Notes: generated by a model from the sequence alone, not told the origin. Shown: positions 17,399-26,529, counted from the stretch's first letter. The stretch is DNA of 64,000 nucleotides from Flavobacterium sp. CFS9 (GCF_041154745.1 NZ_AP031573.1:248001-312000); one strand, 5' to 3'. A program made the numbers and translations.

Positions 17399-18892
17399 AT
17401 GATGTTACGAAAATTGCTTTTACTTACTTTGTTTTGCTGTAAGTCGGCCCTGTTTTCGCAAATCGTTGTTCCCAGTCCGTCTAAAAGTGATTTCTCCCCA
17501 ACCCTTTCTTTTCTGGCTTCCGATTGGATGGAGGGGCGCGGAAGTACACAAAAAGGAGCTTTTATGGCCTCCGAATATATTGCTTCGATGATGGAACTGT
17601 ACCAATTAGTTCCGTACGACACTAAATCAGGTTATTATCAGCATTTCAAAATTGGGGAGCACACTGTCAAGAAAACTACTCTTGAAATAAAAAAAGGCAG
17701 TAAAGAAACTTTTCTCCTTTCTCCAAATACTGATTTTCAGGTTACCCCTATCGCACAATCGTTACAAAAAGAAGCCGAAGTCGTTTTTGCAGGTTATGGA
17801 TTAAATCTACCGAAAGAAAACTATGATGACTACAAAAATCTGAATCCAAAAGATAAAATTGTTATCGTTCTAAAAGGCTATCCGGGACATTCGGACAGCA
17901 CTTCCGTATCGTATCAAAAATTCAAAAAGTACTATCCCGAAGAGAATAATCTGGAAGAAATCAAACTTCAAACTGCCATCAGTAAAGGAGCCAGCGCATT
18001 GATTGTTATTGATTGCAAAAGATGGGTTAAATTTAAAAAAGAAACTGCTTTTCATTCCATCGAAAATTCAGCTGTCACTTCCATTCCAGTTTTTGAACTA
18101 AGTAAATCTGCTGCCGAAAAACTGCTAAGCGGAAGTAACATTTCATTAGAACGTATAGAGAAAAAAGCGGCACAAAAACCATTCTTTGCTTCTGCTCTGC
18201 TAAAAAATACAAAAATCAATTTCTCGATAGAATTGCAGTCCCAAACTTTTCCGGTTCGCAATGTTTTAGGAATGATTCCAGGGAAAGACACCACTAAAAC
18301 TATTATTGTTGCCGCTCATTACGATCATTTAGGCATTCTAAACGATTCTATTTACAATGGGGCCGACGACAATGCATCAGGGGTTTCCGGAATGCTGGCA
18401 TTGGCAAAAAAATGGTCCGAAACCAAAATAAAACCTCCTTTCACTATTTTATTCGCTTCGTGGACTGCCGAAGAAATGGGACTTTTGGGAAGTGACTATT
18501 TTGTTCAGCAGTTGGATTCCGAAAAGCAAAAAATACTGCTCGCCATTAATATGGACATGATTTCGAGAAATTCTCCCGAGGACAAAACACATCGAATGCT
18601 AAGCATCGGAACACAAAAAGAAAACGATTATCTAAAAGAAATTGCGAATCTCAGCAATACAAAACTTTCGAAACCTTTTACACTTGATCTCTGGGAAACC
18701 AACGGACATACCGGAAGTGATTATGCCTCTTTTACTGCTAAAGGGATTCCCATCATGACCTTCTTCAGTGGCTTTCATGACGATTACCACTCCACCAGAG
18801 ATACCGCTTCAAAAGTAGATTTAGATAAGATAAAAGATGTTCTCTTCATCGTCAATACTTCTCTTTTAAATTTTATAAACCAGCTGCATTAA
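17399..18892 (+). CDS. Secreted M28-family metallopeptidase with PA-type insert
   Basis: 497 residues with a signal peptide (about 1-20, ending LFSQ). A protease-associated-like segment occupies about 120-260. The M28 catalytic part has the zinc ligands and catalytic acid in AAHYDHLG, NGADDNASG, SWTAEEMGLLGSDYF, INMDMISRN and FSGFHDDYHSTRD. Family members are aminopeptidases or carboxypeptidases that use two zinc ions. It is 21 bp after the lrp gene and 15 bp before the cyanophycinase gene, so probably part of one transcript for extracellular peptide breakdown. Confidence 0.93.
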   Translation: MMLRKLLLLTLFCCKSALFSQIVVPSPSKSDFSPTLSFLASDWMEGRGSTQKGAFMASEYIASMMELYQLVPYDTKSGYYQHFKIGEHTVKKTTLEIKKGSKETFLLSPNTDFQVTPIAQSLQKEAEVVFAGYGLNLPKENYDDYKNLNPKDKIVIVLKGYPGHSDSTSVSYQKFKKYYPEENNLEEIKLQTAISKGASALIVIDCKRWVKFKKETAFHSIENSAVTSIPVFELSKSAAEKLLSGSNISLERIEKKAAQKPFFASALLKNTKINFSIELQSQTFPVRNVLGMIPGKDTTKTIIVAAHYDHLGILNDSIYNGADDNASGVSGMLALAKKWSETKIKPPFTILFASWTAEEMGLLGSDYFVQQLDSEKQKILLAINMDMISRNSPEDKTHRMLSIGTQKENDYLKEIANLSNTKLSKPFTLDLWETNGHTGSDYASFTAKGIPIMTFFSGFHDDYHSTRDTASKVDLDKIKDVLFIVNTSLLNFINQLH

Positions 18893-18907
18893 CTCCATTA
18901 AAAAACC

Positions 18908-19771
18908 ATGAAAAACCGATTTCCCTCCTATCTTTCGAATCAAAAAATCCTGATCGTTATATTACTTTTTACGGTTAGTCTGCTTCAGGCACAAAACCCT
19001 AAAGGCAAACTGTTCATTATTGGCGGCGGCGATCGGTCTGATGCTTTGATGAAACAAGTTTTAAGTGTTTCTGAATTAACCAAAAAAGATTTCATTGTCG
19101 TTCTACCCATGTCCAGCGAAGAACCGGACAGTTCCTTTATTTTTTTCAAAACACAAATGATAAAATTAACTCCGAATCCAATTGTGATGCTTAATTTCAA
19201 TAAAGAAACCGCTCAGAACAAAAAGTTAACCGATTCACTTCAAAAAGCAAAACTGATTTTTATAAGCGGCGGAGATCAAACGCGTTTTATGAATATAGTT
19301 CAAAATACTCTCATTAAAACGGCAATTCAAAAAGCCTATCAAAACGGAAGTACCATTTCCGGAACAAGCGCAGGAGCAGCAGTAATGTCTGAAAAAATGA
19401 TTACAGGAAACCAGAAACTGCAAAAAGAATACTCCGGAACTTTCGACAACATCCGTTACGACAATCTCGAAACTGCTGAAGGTCTAGGATTACTCAAAAC
19501 AGCAATCATCGATCAGCACTTTTTAAAGAGAAATCGTTACAACCGATTGCTTTCTGCATTAGTCGAGTTCCCTTCTTTAACCGGAATCGGAATTGACGAA
19601 AGCACGGCCATCATCGTCCGAAACAATCAGATTGAAGTTGCGGGTGAAAGTGAAGTAATTGTCGTTAAAAATCCCAAAGGAATTCTGAGATCAAAAAAGA
19701 ACAATCTCATTTCAATCGAAAATCTGCAAATGAGCATTTATACTGCCGGACAAAAATTTAACATCAAATAA
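18908..19771 (+). CDS. Exported cyanophycinase-type S51 peptidase
   Basis: 287 residues. The N-terminus (1-29) has a basic start and a hydrophobic run ending LLQAQ, so it is exported. The catalytic Ser154 is in SGTSAGAAVMS, the elbow motif of cyanophycinases. Further family marks are FISGGDQTRFM, IDQHFLKRNRYNRLL and GIGIDESTAIIV, the last being characteristic of CphB. Cyanophycinases cut multi-L-arginyl-poly-L-aspartate to beta-Asp-Arg. Members outside cyanobacteria can also be general beta-aspartyl peptidases, so the substrate is likely but not certain. Neighbouring secreted peptidases and rocD fit use of the released arginine. Confidence 0.88.
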   Translation: MKNRFPSYLSNQKILIVILLFTVSLLQAQNPKGKLFIIGGGDRSDALMKQVLSVSELTKKDFIVVLPMSSEEPDSSFIFFKTQMIKLTPNPIVMLNFNKETAQNKKLTDSLQKAKLIFISGGDQTRFMNIVQNTLIKTAIQKAYQNGSTISGTSAGAAVMSEKMITGNQKLQKEYSGTFDNIRYDNLETAEGLGLLKTAIIDQHFLKRNRYNRLLSALVEFPSLTGIGIDESTAIIVRNNQIEVAGESEVIVVKNPKGILRSKKNNLISIENLQMSIYTAGQKFNIK

Positions 19772-19773
19772 AC

Positions 19774-21960
19774 ATGTTTACTACCAAAACTATAAAATTA
19801 GCCCTTGTACTTTGTTGCGCAAGTCTTCCACTTTCTGCACAAAAAATCAATTCAAAAGAAGCCGTTCGTCTCGAAAATTTAGCCCAACAGGTTACTATTA
19901 TCAGAGACAACTGGGGTATTCCGCATGTTTATGGAAAAACCGATGCCGATGCTGTTTTTGGATTACTGTACGCCCAATGTGAAGATGATTTCAAACGCAT
20001 TGAAATGAACTATATTGAAAAACTGGGACGTCTTTCAGAAATAAAAGGGCAAGGAGTCTTATACAATGATTTAGAAATCAAATTATTAATAGACACCGAA
20101 GAAACCAAAGCCGATTATAAAAAAGCGCCCTTATGGCTCAAAAAATTATTAAACAGTTATGCCGATGCTGTTAACTTTTATCTCTACAAACATCCCGAAG
20201 TAAAACCGGCGCTCTTAACTCATTTCGAACCCTGGTTTCCTTTGCTTTGGACCGACGGAAGTATCGGAGCCATCAGTACCGCCGATTTGACAACAGGAGA
20301 ATTAAAAGCTTTTTATTCCGGTAACGGCGATAAAGTAGCCTATGTTGAAAGAGAAAAAAATGTACAGACAGGTTCTAATGGTTTTGCATTTGCCCCATCA
20401 AAAACAGCCGCCGGCAACGCTATTTTGTACATCAATCCACATACCACCTTTTATTTCAGACCTGAAGTACAAGTCACCAGCGAAGAAGGTTTAAATGTTT
20501 ACGGAGCAGTAACCTGGGGGCAATTTTTCGTCTATCAGGGTTTCAATGAGCATTGCGGATGGATGCACACCTCCTCCAACGTTGATGTTGCCGATATGTA
20601 TGCTGAAAAAATTGTCGATAAAAAAGGTAAATTATTTTATGAGTTTGATCAAAAACTAATCCCCGTTATCGAAAAAGAAATTATAATAAGTTACAAAGAG
20701 AACGGAAAATTAATCCCTAAAAAATTCAAAACCTATTTTACCAATAACGGTCCGATCATGGCCAAACGTGATGGAAAATGGATCAGTCTAAAGTCAAACA
20801 ATCGCTCGATGACCAGTTTAATTCAGAGTTGGGTCAGAACCAAATCTACCAGTTTTGAAGATTACAAAAAAGCGATGGACTTAAAAGCCAATACTTCGAA
20901 CAATACTGTTTACGCAGACAGTAAAGGAAATATCGCCTACTGGCACGGAAATTTTATCCCCATCAGAGACAAAGGCCTTAATTGGTCGAAAGTCATTGAC
21001 GGATCGGTCTCGGCTACGCAATGGAAAGGTCTTCATGAAGTAAACGAAACCGTTCATTTGTATAATCCAACAAATGGATGGCTGCAAAACTGTAACTCCA
21101 CACCTTATACTGTTGCGGGAGAAAACAGTCCGAAAAGAGAAAACTACTTGCCTTATATGGCACCTGACGGAGAAAATTTCAGAGGAATAAACGCCGTTCG
21201 AATTTTCAGCAAAGGCAGTCAGTATACTTTAGACAAAGTAATTGCTGACGGATATGATACTAAATTGTCGATTTTTGAAATTTTAATTCCAAGTCTGATT
21301 ACGGTTTACGAAAAAAACAAAACAGAATATCCCGAATTGAATGAAGCCATTTCAATACTCAAAAACTGGGATTATTATGCCAAAGAAAATTCAATAGCCA
21401 CAACTTTAGCGGTCGAATGGGCCTATAAATTAGACCCGATTATACTGAAAGCATACATCGATGAAGGAGAACCGGATCAGGTCGAGAATACTAAAAAATT
21501 TGCCTCCAATGCTACAGCCAATCAAATGCTTCCGCAATTACAGGCGGTTTTAAAAGAACTGAATTCAAAATGGGGAACCTGGAAAGTAGCCTGGGGAGAA
21601 ATAAACCGATTTCAGCGTTCAAACGGTGACATCGATTTAAAATATGACGACGCACAGCCAAGCTTACCAATCGCTTTTGGACCTGGCTCCTGGGGAAGTT
21701 TGCCTTCCTTCAAAAGCAGTTATCAGAAAGACTCCAAAAAACGATACGGTTACAATGGCAACAGTTTTGTATGTGCCGTAGAATTTGGTCCAAAAATAAA
21801 AGCAAAATCATTGTTAGCCGGAGGCAATAGCGGAGATCCTGGCTCCAAACATTTTAACGATCAAAACGAAATGTATCGAAATGGAAGCTTTAAAGAAGTC
21901 TTGTTTTACAAAGAAGATGTGATCAAAAATGCTGAGAAAACCTATCATCCCGGTGAATGA
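19774..21960 (+). CDS. Periplasmic penicillin-acylase-family Ntn hydrolase
   Basis: 728 residues with a signal peptide (about 1-22, ending PLSAQ). The alpha-chain opening VTIIRDNWGIPHVYGKTDADAVFG is typical of acylases. The beta-chain nucleophile is Ser201 in QTGSNGFAFAPSKTA, exposed by autocatalytic cleavage after Gly200. Later SSNVDVADMY and NTVYADSKGNIAYWHGN belong to the same fold. The family hydrolyses amides such as acyl-homoserine lactones, beta-lactams and N-acyl amino acids; which one applies here is not visible. It starts two bases after the cyanophycinase stop, so translation is probably coupled. Confidence 0.93.
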   Translation: MFTTKTIKLALVLCCASLPLSAQKINSKEAVRLENLAQQVTIIRDNWGIPHVYGKTDADAVFGLLYAQCEDDFKRIEMNYIEKLGRLSEIKGQGVLYNDLEIKLLIDTEETKADYKKAPLWLKKLLNSYADAVNFYLYKHPEVKPALLTHFEPWFPLLWTDGSIGAISTADLTTGELKAFYSGNGDKVAYVEREKNVQTGSNGFAFAPSKTAAGNAILYINPHTTFYFRPEVQVTSEEGLNVYGAVTWGQFFVYQGFNEHCGWMHTSSNVDVADMYAEKIVDKKGKLFYEFDQKLIPVIEKEIIISYKENGKLIPKKFKTYFTNNGPIMAKRDGKWISLKSNNRSMTSLIQSWVRTKSTSFEDYKKAMDLKANTSNNTVYADSKGNIAYWHGNFIPIRDKGLNWSKVIDGSVSATQWKGLHEVNETVHLYNPTNGWLQNCNSTPYTVAGENSPKRENYLPYMAPDGENFRGINAVRIFSKGSQYTLDKVIADGYDTKLSIFEILIPSLITVYEKNKTEYPELNEAISILKNWDYYAKENSIATTLAVEWAYKLDPIILKAYIDEGEPDQVENTKKFASNATANQMLPQLQAVLKELNSKWGTWKVAWGEINRFQRSNGDIDLKYDDAQPSLPIAFGPGSWGSLPSFKSSYQKDSKKRYGYNGNSFVCAVEFGPKIKAKSLLAGGNSGDPGSKHFNDQNEMYRNGSFKEVLFYKEDVIKNAEKTYHPGE

Positions 21961-21985
21961 TTTTCCTTGTAAGAAAACAACGTTT

Positions 21986-22021
21986 AAAAACCTCGGAAGA
22001 AATACATTCCGAGGTTTTTTT
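21986..22021 (+). terminator. Rho-independent terminator after the acylase gene
   Basis: AAAAACCTCGGAA pairs with TTCCGAGGTTTTT, followed by more T. It closes the lrp-to-acylase unit. Confidence 0.88.
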
Positions 22022-22062
22022 GTAACGTAATATTTCTGATATTTGTTAAAAAATGTACTCTT

Positions 22063-22836
22063 ATGAAAAATTCGGCCTTTCTCTTATTTGCTACCCTATT
22101 GTTTTCCAACGGTATAAATGCGCAGCTAAAAGCTGTAAAATACACTGACGGTTCTCAGGCTCTAAGTGGCTTATTTGCAAAATCTGCTAAAAAAAGCGCT
22201 CAAAATCCCGGTATTTTATTGATTCCGGCCTGGCTTGGTATCGACAAAGCTTCTAAAGATATTGCAGAAAACTTATCCAAATTAGGTTATAATGTTTTCA
22301 TTGCTGATATCTATGGCGAAGGAAACAAACCTGCAAACACCGCCGAAGCGGCAAAGCAATCCAGTTACTACAAAAATAACTTTGAAATATATCAAAAACG
22401 CATCAATGCCGCATTACAGGAATTGATCAAATCAGGAGCCAACGCCGACAATATTGTAGCCATTGGGTACTGCTTTGGAGGAACCGGTGTTCTTGAAGCT
22501 GCGCGTGGACATTTGAATCTAAAAGGAGTGGTTTCTTTTCACGGAAGTTTAGCCAGAGATGCCGCCCGTAAAATTGAACCCATCACAACTAAAGTATTAG
22601 TCTGCCACGGAGCTGACGATCCATACGAATCAAAAGAAGAAATCACAGCTTTTCAACAGGAAATGAGAGATTCAAAAGCCGATTGGCAAATGATTTATTA
22701 TGCCAATGCTGTACATTCTTTCACCAATCCTGAAGCTGGAAATGACAACTCAAAAGGAGCAGCCTATAACGCAGTTGCAGCAAAAAGAGCTTTTGAACAT
22801 TTGCAGCTTTTCCTGAATGAAGTATTAAAAAAATAA
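22063..22836 (+). CDS. Exported dienelactone hydrolase-family protein
   Basis: 257 residues with a signal peptide (1-20, ending INAQ). It is an alpha/beta hydrolase with the DLH catalytic set: nucleophile Cys137 in GYCFGG, acid in HGADDPY (about 186) and His219 in AVHSFTN. Classical enzymes open dienelactones in aromatic degradation, but exported paralogs are common in Bacteroidota and their substrates are mostly unknown. It is flanked by a terminator upstream, so it is transcribed separately from the acylase. Confidence 0.9.
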   Translation: MKNSAFLLFATLLFSNGINAQLKAVKYTDGSQALSGLFAKSAKKSAQNPGILLIPAWLGIDKASKDIAENLSKLGYNVFIADIYGEGNKPANTAEAAKQSSYYKNNFEIYQKRINAALQELIKSGANADNIVAIGYCFGGTGVLEAARGHLNLKGVVSFHGSLARDAARKIEPITTKVLVCHGADDPYESKEEITAFQQEMRDSKADWQMIYYANAVHSFTNPEAGNDNSKGAAYNAVAAKRAFEHLQLFLNEVLKK

Positions 22837-23056
22837 GCTTTAAAACTGCGATTTCCAAAGAATAAAACGAATCTCAACTATATAATTTTAAAATTCATAG
22901 CAAAAAAAGGAAAAAGATCTTTTTAATCATTTTAATCTACAGCAAAAAAACAACTGGATTACTCTGGATAATTATTTTTAAAATTTACGGAAATTCGCGT
23001 TATTCGTTGCAGAAAAAAACAAACCAAAAAAACCAAACCAATACCATTTACAATCA
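22837..23056. other. Intergenic gap before the DUF3667 gene
   Basis: 220 bp of AT-rich DNA. It contains a 14-bp palindrome AAAAAGATCTTTTT (about 22911-22924) and the phrase GGAAATTCGCGTTATTCG (about 22989-23006), which resembles the degenerate Flavobacterium intergenic repeat vocabulary. No gene is seen. Confidence 0.4.
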
Positions 23057-24034
23057 ATGTCACACAGTCCGATTAGAAAAGACAAAACCTGCTTAAACTG
23101 CAGACATGTTGTTGAACAAAAATACTGTCCCAATTGTGGGCAGGAAAACACCGAATCCCGAAAAACATTTCATTATCTGTTCGTTCACTTTTTTGAAGAT
23201 CTGACACATTATGAAAATACTTTTTGGCGTACTATCAGATACCTTTTGTTTAAACCCTCTGCATTAACCTCAGAATATTTAGCCGGAAAACGTTTATCCT
23301 ATTTGGCACCTGTACGCTTATACATCTTTATCAGTTTTGTTACTTTTTTAATGATTGCTTTATTTCCCGGCCATTCAAAAGAAACTCCGACTGATTTTGA
23401 TCTCAACGTAAGCCGCAAAAAAGAAGTCCCAAAAAACATTTTTACAGGAGATCTTAATGATTTAAAACCCGGAGATGGTTTTGACAAATTTACAAGAGAA
23501 GTTGATTCCGTTCAAAAATATGCTCCGGAGGAAAAAAAATTAGATTCGTTTAGTTACTGGATGATTCAAAAAGTAAAATATGTAAAAGAACACAATACCA
23601 AAAAAGAACTCATTAGCAAGTTTACAGAGTCTTTTGTACACAACATTCCAAAAGTACTTTTCATTATAATGCCTCTATTTGCCTTCATTTTATGGCTCTT
23701 TCACGGTAAAAAAAGATGGTATTATTTTGATCATGGAATATTCACCTTACATTATTTTTCATTTTTGCTTCTCGTAACCTCCATCTTATTTATTATCCGG
23801 AGATTGGTTGGGTTATTTGGAGAAGACAGCCCACTATCTTTTATTTCAAGTATAACTGATTTTTTGGGAGGCCTTTGGATGTTTTACTATTTTTTTCCGG
23901 CACACCACCGCTTTTATGGCGAAACCAGATGGATTTCCTTCTTTAAAAGCATCGTATTGATGTTTATAAACTTTACTGTCATCTTATTTTTATTAGTTTT
24001 CTACATTTTCTATACCTTTATCAATTTACACTAA
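23057..24034 (+). CDS. DUF3667 membrane protein with N-terminal zinc ribbon
   Basis: 325 residues. A zinc ribbon at the N-terminus (Cys12, Cys15, Cys24, Cys27 in TCLNCRH and YCPNCGQ) leads into the conserved block FHYLFVHFFEDLTHYENTF and then membrane spans near 85-103, 200-217, 230-252 and 285-318. This is the DUF3667 family, common in Bacteroidota and of unknown function. It ends eight bases before the M28 lipoprotein gene, with which it is probably co-transcribed. Confidence 0.88.
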   Translation: MSHSPIRKDKTCLNCRHVVEQKYCPNCGQENTESRKTFHYLFVHFFEDLTHYENTFWRTIRYLLFKPSALTSEYLAGKRLSYLAPVRLYIFISFVTFLMIALFPGHSKETPTDFDLNVSRKKEVPKNIFTGDLNDLKPGDGFDKFTREVDSVQKYAPEEKKLDSFSYWMIQKVKYVKEHNTKKELISKFTESFVHNIPKVLFIIMPLFAFILWLFHGKKRWYYFDHGIFTLHYFSFLLLVTSILFIIRRLVGLFGEDSPLSFISSITDFLGGLWMFYYFFPAHHRFYGETRWISFFKSIVLMFINFTVILFLLVFYIFYTFINLH

Positions 24035-24041
24035 ACATCAT

Positions 24042-25064
24042 ATGAAAAAAATCATAATCCTGTTATTAATTGGTACTGCATTTTCGTGTAAAAACACACA
24101 ATCAGTTACCTTAAAAGACAATTCAGAGCCGTCTAAATACATCGATTTTATTTCTGAAAAAGACCTAAAAACAATGCTTTATGTTGTGGCCTCTGACGAA
24201 ATGGAGGGTCGAGAAACCGGATCGAAAGGACAAAAGAAAGCAGGTCTTTACATGATCGGGCAATACAAAAAACATGGAATTTCGTTCCCTAAAGGTGCAA
24301 CCGATTATTACCAGCATATTCCTGCTTCATTTTTAAATGCCAGACGAAATGAAAACTTACCGGATTCAGAAAACATCTGGGCCTATATTGAAGGATCTGA
24401 AAAACCGGATGAAGTTTTGGTTATTTCTGCACATTACGATCACGTAGGAGTAAAAAATGGAGACGTTTATAATGGTGCTGATGATGATGGTTCGGGAACT
24501 GTAGCTGTAATGGAAATGGCAAAAGCATTTGCAAAAGCCAAAAAAGACGGACACGGTCCAAAACGCTCTATCCTGTTCCTGCACGTTACGGGTGAAGAAC
24601 ATGGCCTGCATGGTTCTCGTTATTATTCTGAAAATCCTTTATTTCCAATCGCCAATACCATTGCCGACATTAATATCGATATGATTGGCCGTCGCGATGT
24701 AGAACACGAAAAAACAAACAATTATGTATATGTAATTGGAGCTGACAGACTCTCCACTGATTTACACAATATTGTTGTGGCACAAAATGAAAAATACACT
24801 AAAATTGACTTAGATTTTAAATTCAACGATCCGAAAGATCCAAATCATTTTTACGAGCGTTCCGATCATTATAACTTTGCAAAATTCGGAATTCCATCCG
24901 TTTTCTTCTTTAACGGAGTTCACGAAGACTACCACAGAAAAGGTGACGAACCTCAGAAAATTGAGTATGATGCTTTGACTAAAAGAACAAAATTAGCCTT
25001 CTCCATCGCCTGGGAATTAGCGAACAGAGCTGATCGTCCGGTAGTTGACAAACCGATTAAATAA
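24042..25064 (+). CDS. M28-family metallopeptidase, lipoprotein
   Basis: 340 residues with a lipoprotein signal MKKIIILLLIGTAFSC (Cys16). The two-zinc M28 site is complete: SAHYDHVG, YNGADDDGSG, VTGEEHGLHGS, INIDMIGRRD and the final ligand in HEDYHRKGDEP. It is shorter than the M28 protein at 17.4 kb and lacks its inserted domain. It is predicted to act as an aminopeptidase anchored in the periplasm or on the outer membrane. The metal ligands are all present, so activity is expected. Confidence 0.93.
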   Translation: MKKIIILLLIGTAFSCKNTQSVTLKDNSEPSKYIDFISEKDLKTMLYVVASDEMEGRETGSKGQKKAGLYMIGQYKKHGISFPKGATDYYQHIPASFLNARRNENLPDSENIWAYIEGSEKPDEVLVISAHYDHVGVKNGDVYNGADDDGSGTVAVMEMAKAFAKAKKDGHGPKRSILFLHVTGEEHGLHGSRYYSENPLFPIANTIADINIDMIGRRDVEHEKTNNYVYVIGADRLSTDLHNIVVAQNEKYTKIDLDFKFNDPKDPNHFYERSDHYNFAKFGIPSVFFFNGVHEDYHRKGDEPQKIEYDALTKRTKLAFSIAWELANRADRPVVDKPIK

Positions 25065-25086
25065 GGTTAACTTCGATTGTGCAGAC

Positions 25087-25252
25087 TCAGAGCAGCAAAG
25101 GTTCAGAGGCACAAAGGCTTTTAAAAATAAGAAACAAAAAACGAGGAGCCAAAACTCCTCGTTTTTTTATATACTTTCTAATCATTCTTTAAGCTTGAAA
25201 TCCAGCTAAAACCTTTGAGCCTTTGCGACTCTGAACCTTTGTACCTCTTAAA
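25087..25252. repeat. Inverted pair of degenerate CAAAGGTTCAGAG repeats around a terminator
   Basis: The right-hand strand reads CAAAGGTTCAGAGGCACAAAG near 25096-25117. A diverged complementary copy reads CCTTTGCGACTCTGAACCTTTG near 25220-25241, with the terminator at 25136-25168 between them. The same phrases recur at 26.55 and 31.4-31.67 kb, so this is a dispersed intergenic repeat, not coding sequence. Confidence 0.7.
25136..25168. terminator. Bidirectional terminator after the M28 lipoprotein gene
   Basis: AAAAAACGAGGAG pairs with CTCCTCGTTTTTT. It lies between the rightward peptidase gene and the leftward thioesterase gene and can end both transcripts. Confidence 0.88.
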
Positions 25253-25274
25253 ATCAATAAACATCGTTCCCTAC

Positions 25275-25766
25275 TTAAACAACTGTTCCTGATTTTAGAC
25301 TTTGAACAACTTCCAGGCATCTGTTTTCAAAAGTCATCTGATCAACAGGTGTGACAACCGATTGAAATAATTGCATTAAATCATCAGAATGATTTGCTGA
25401 TTTTTTTGCCGCAATATTATAATGAATAAACCTGATCCATAAAATTGCTTTTAACTCCGTTTCATTTTCATTCCACATTTTCATTTCAACCAGCAAAGCA
25501 TTATCACGATAGTCAATCAATCGCGATTCAATAAGGGTCGTTTCCATTGTAGAAGCAGGACGTATATAACTAATCTGACTGGATGCTACTACCCAGCTCA
25601 GGCCAGTTTCCTTCATATATTTAAAAATATCCAGATCGTAATGTTCCGCAATCTGATCTTCTCTTGTATTAATAAAGTACTCCAAATACTTTGCATTGTT
25701 TAAATGATTAAAAGGATCACAATCCTGAAACCTGATTTTCTTTTTTGTTTTTAATACTTTTTCCAT
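25275..25766 (-). CDS. Acyl-CoA thioesterase-like (hotdog fold) protein
   Basis: 163 residues from the ATG at 25766. A TTG seven codons upstream would overlap the operator palindrome and is less likely. The hotdog signature RFQDCDPFNHLNNAKYLEYF includes the catalytic Asp typical of the 4HBT/YbgC group. Such enzymes hydrolyse acyl-CoA or acyl-carrier thioesters in the cytoplasm. It lies 54 bp downstream of a tetR gene on the same strand, with an operator palindrome in the gap, so it is probably the regulated target of that repressor. Confidence 0.85.
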   Translation of the reverse strand: MEKVLKTKKKIRFQDCDPFNHLNNAKYLEYFINTREDQIAEHYDLDIFKYMKETGLSWVVASSQISYIRPASTMETTLIESRLIDYRDNALLVEMKMWNENETELKAILWIRFIHYNIAAKKSANHSDDLMQLFQSVVTPVDQMTFENRCLEVVQSLKSGTVV

Positions 25767-25784
25767 TTTCTGCTTTTGTTTTAT

Positions 25785-25804
25785 CAAATACCGATCGGTA
25801 TTTG
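25785..25804. promoter_or_regulatory. TetR-type operator, copy 1 (upstream of thioesterase)
   Basis: A perfect 20-bp palindrome, CAAATACCGATCGGTATTTG, 19 bp before the thioesterase ATG. The 18-bp core is identical to the palindrome before tetR at 26447-26464. The sequence has the ATACCGATCGGTAT look of TetR/AcrR operators. Confidence 0.85.
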
Positions 25805-25820
25805 AGGGGTTAAAAAATTT

Positions 25821-26402
25821 TTATTTCCTAATTTTCTCGATTATTGCATGGTCTATAAAATCCATAGCAGTTGTGATATAGGTCCCATCATTATGCGTAA
25901 AGGCCAAAAGAGAACTTCCTTCTATCAAAGACAATAGCAATTTTGCATAGTGCAGCGGATCAACATTCTTCTGGATTTCCCCACTAACAATGCCTTCGCT
26001 AATAATATTGGAAAGTCCGGTGATAAATCTTTCAGATAAACTCTGAGCACTCTTAAACAACAATGGATTGATAAATTTAGTATCTACTCCCACACGCAGC
26101 ATTGGACAACCTCCTCTGTCTTTGACTCTATCATAATAACTTCTTTGATATTTTGTTATCGCATAAAGTTTCTCCAAACTTCCTGTAGTAGACGCGACGA
26201 TTTTGAATAAAGGCGTTATGGCTACATCCACATTCAATTGAAAAGACTTTAAAGCTAACTCTTCTTTATTGGCAAAATTGCAGTAAATAGCCCCTTTAGT
26301 AAGTCCCGTAGCTCTGGTAATATCTGTAAGACTGGTACCAACGTATCCTTGCCTGTTAAAAACAGGTGCCACTTTATCCAATATAAATTCAGAAGTATTC
26401 AT
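25821..26402 (-). CDS. TetR-family transcriptional repressor
   Basis: 193 residues from the ATG at 26402 (MNTSEFILDKVAPVF); the codon before it is also ATG. The frame is open further upstream, to 26492, but that extension would run through the promoter and operator, so the short start is chosen. The helix-turn-helix is TSLTDITRATGLTKGAIYCNF followed by KEEL, the classic TetR N-terminus. The C-terminal part (about 50-190) binds an unknown ligand. It likely represses itself and the downstream thioesterase through the two matching palindromes. An acyl-CoA or xenobiotic ligand would be typical, but this is inference. Confidence 0.92.
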   Translation of the reverse strand: MNTSEFILDKVAPVFNRQGYVGTSLTDITRATGLTKGAIYCNFANKEELALKSFQLNVDVAITPLFKIVASTTGSLEKLYAITKYQRSYYDRVKDRGGCPMLRVGVDTKFINPLLFKSAQSLSERFITGLSNIISEGIVSGEIQKNVDPLHYAKLLLSLIEGSSLLAFTHNDGTYITTAMDFIDHAIIEKIRK

Positions 26403-26434
26403 CATTCTCCAGTTTTCAATAATCATTCTCCAAA

Positions 26435-26464
26435 CAAATATAACACAAATACCGATCGGTATTT
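26435..26464 (-). promoter_or_regulatory. tetR promoter with TetR-type operator, copy 2
   Basis: Leftward -7 element TATATTTG (26442-26435) matches TAnnTTTG. Directly upstream of it, at 26447-26464, is AAATACCGATCGGTATTT, a perfect 18-bp palindrome and the same core as the site before the thioesterase gene. A repressor bound here would cover the region between -33 and -7, so autorepression is expected. Confidence 0.8.
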
Positions 26465-26498
26465 CATAAAGAAACTTTTTTCTTCTAAACATAAAAAG

Positions 26499-26529
26499 AA
26501 AGGGATGAATTCAAAGAACTCATCCCTTT
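26499..26529 (-). terminator. Terminator of rho
   Basis: AAAGGGATGA pairs with TCATCCCTTT over an 11-nt loop; on the leftward strand it is followed by a T-rich run. It lies about 70 bp past the rho stop and upstream of the tetR promoter. The 26546-26592 stretch between it and rho holds a short run of the CTCAGAACCTTAG-type repeat. Confidence 0.7.

Noticed and set aside
26403..26492. Longer N-terminus for the TetR protein
   Set aside because: The extension is translated through the -7 box and the operator and has no family match; the MNTSEF start gives the normal TetR opening.
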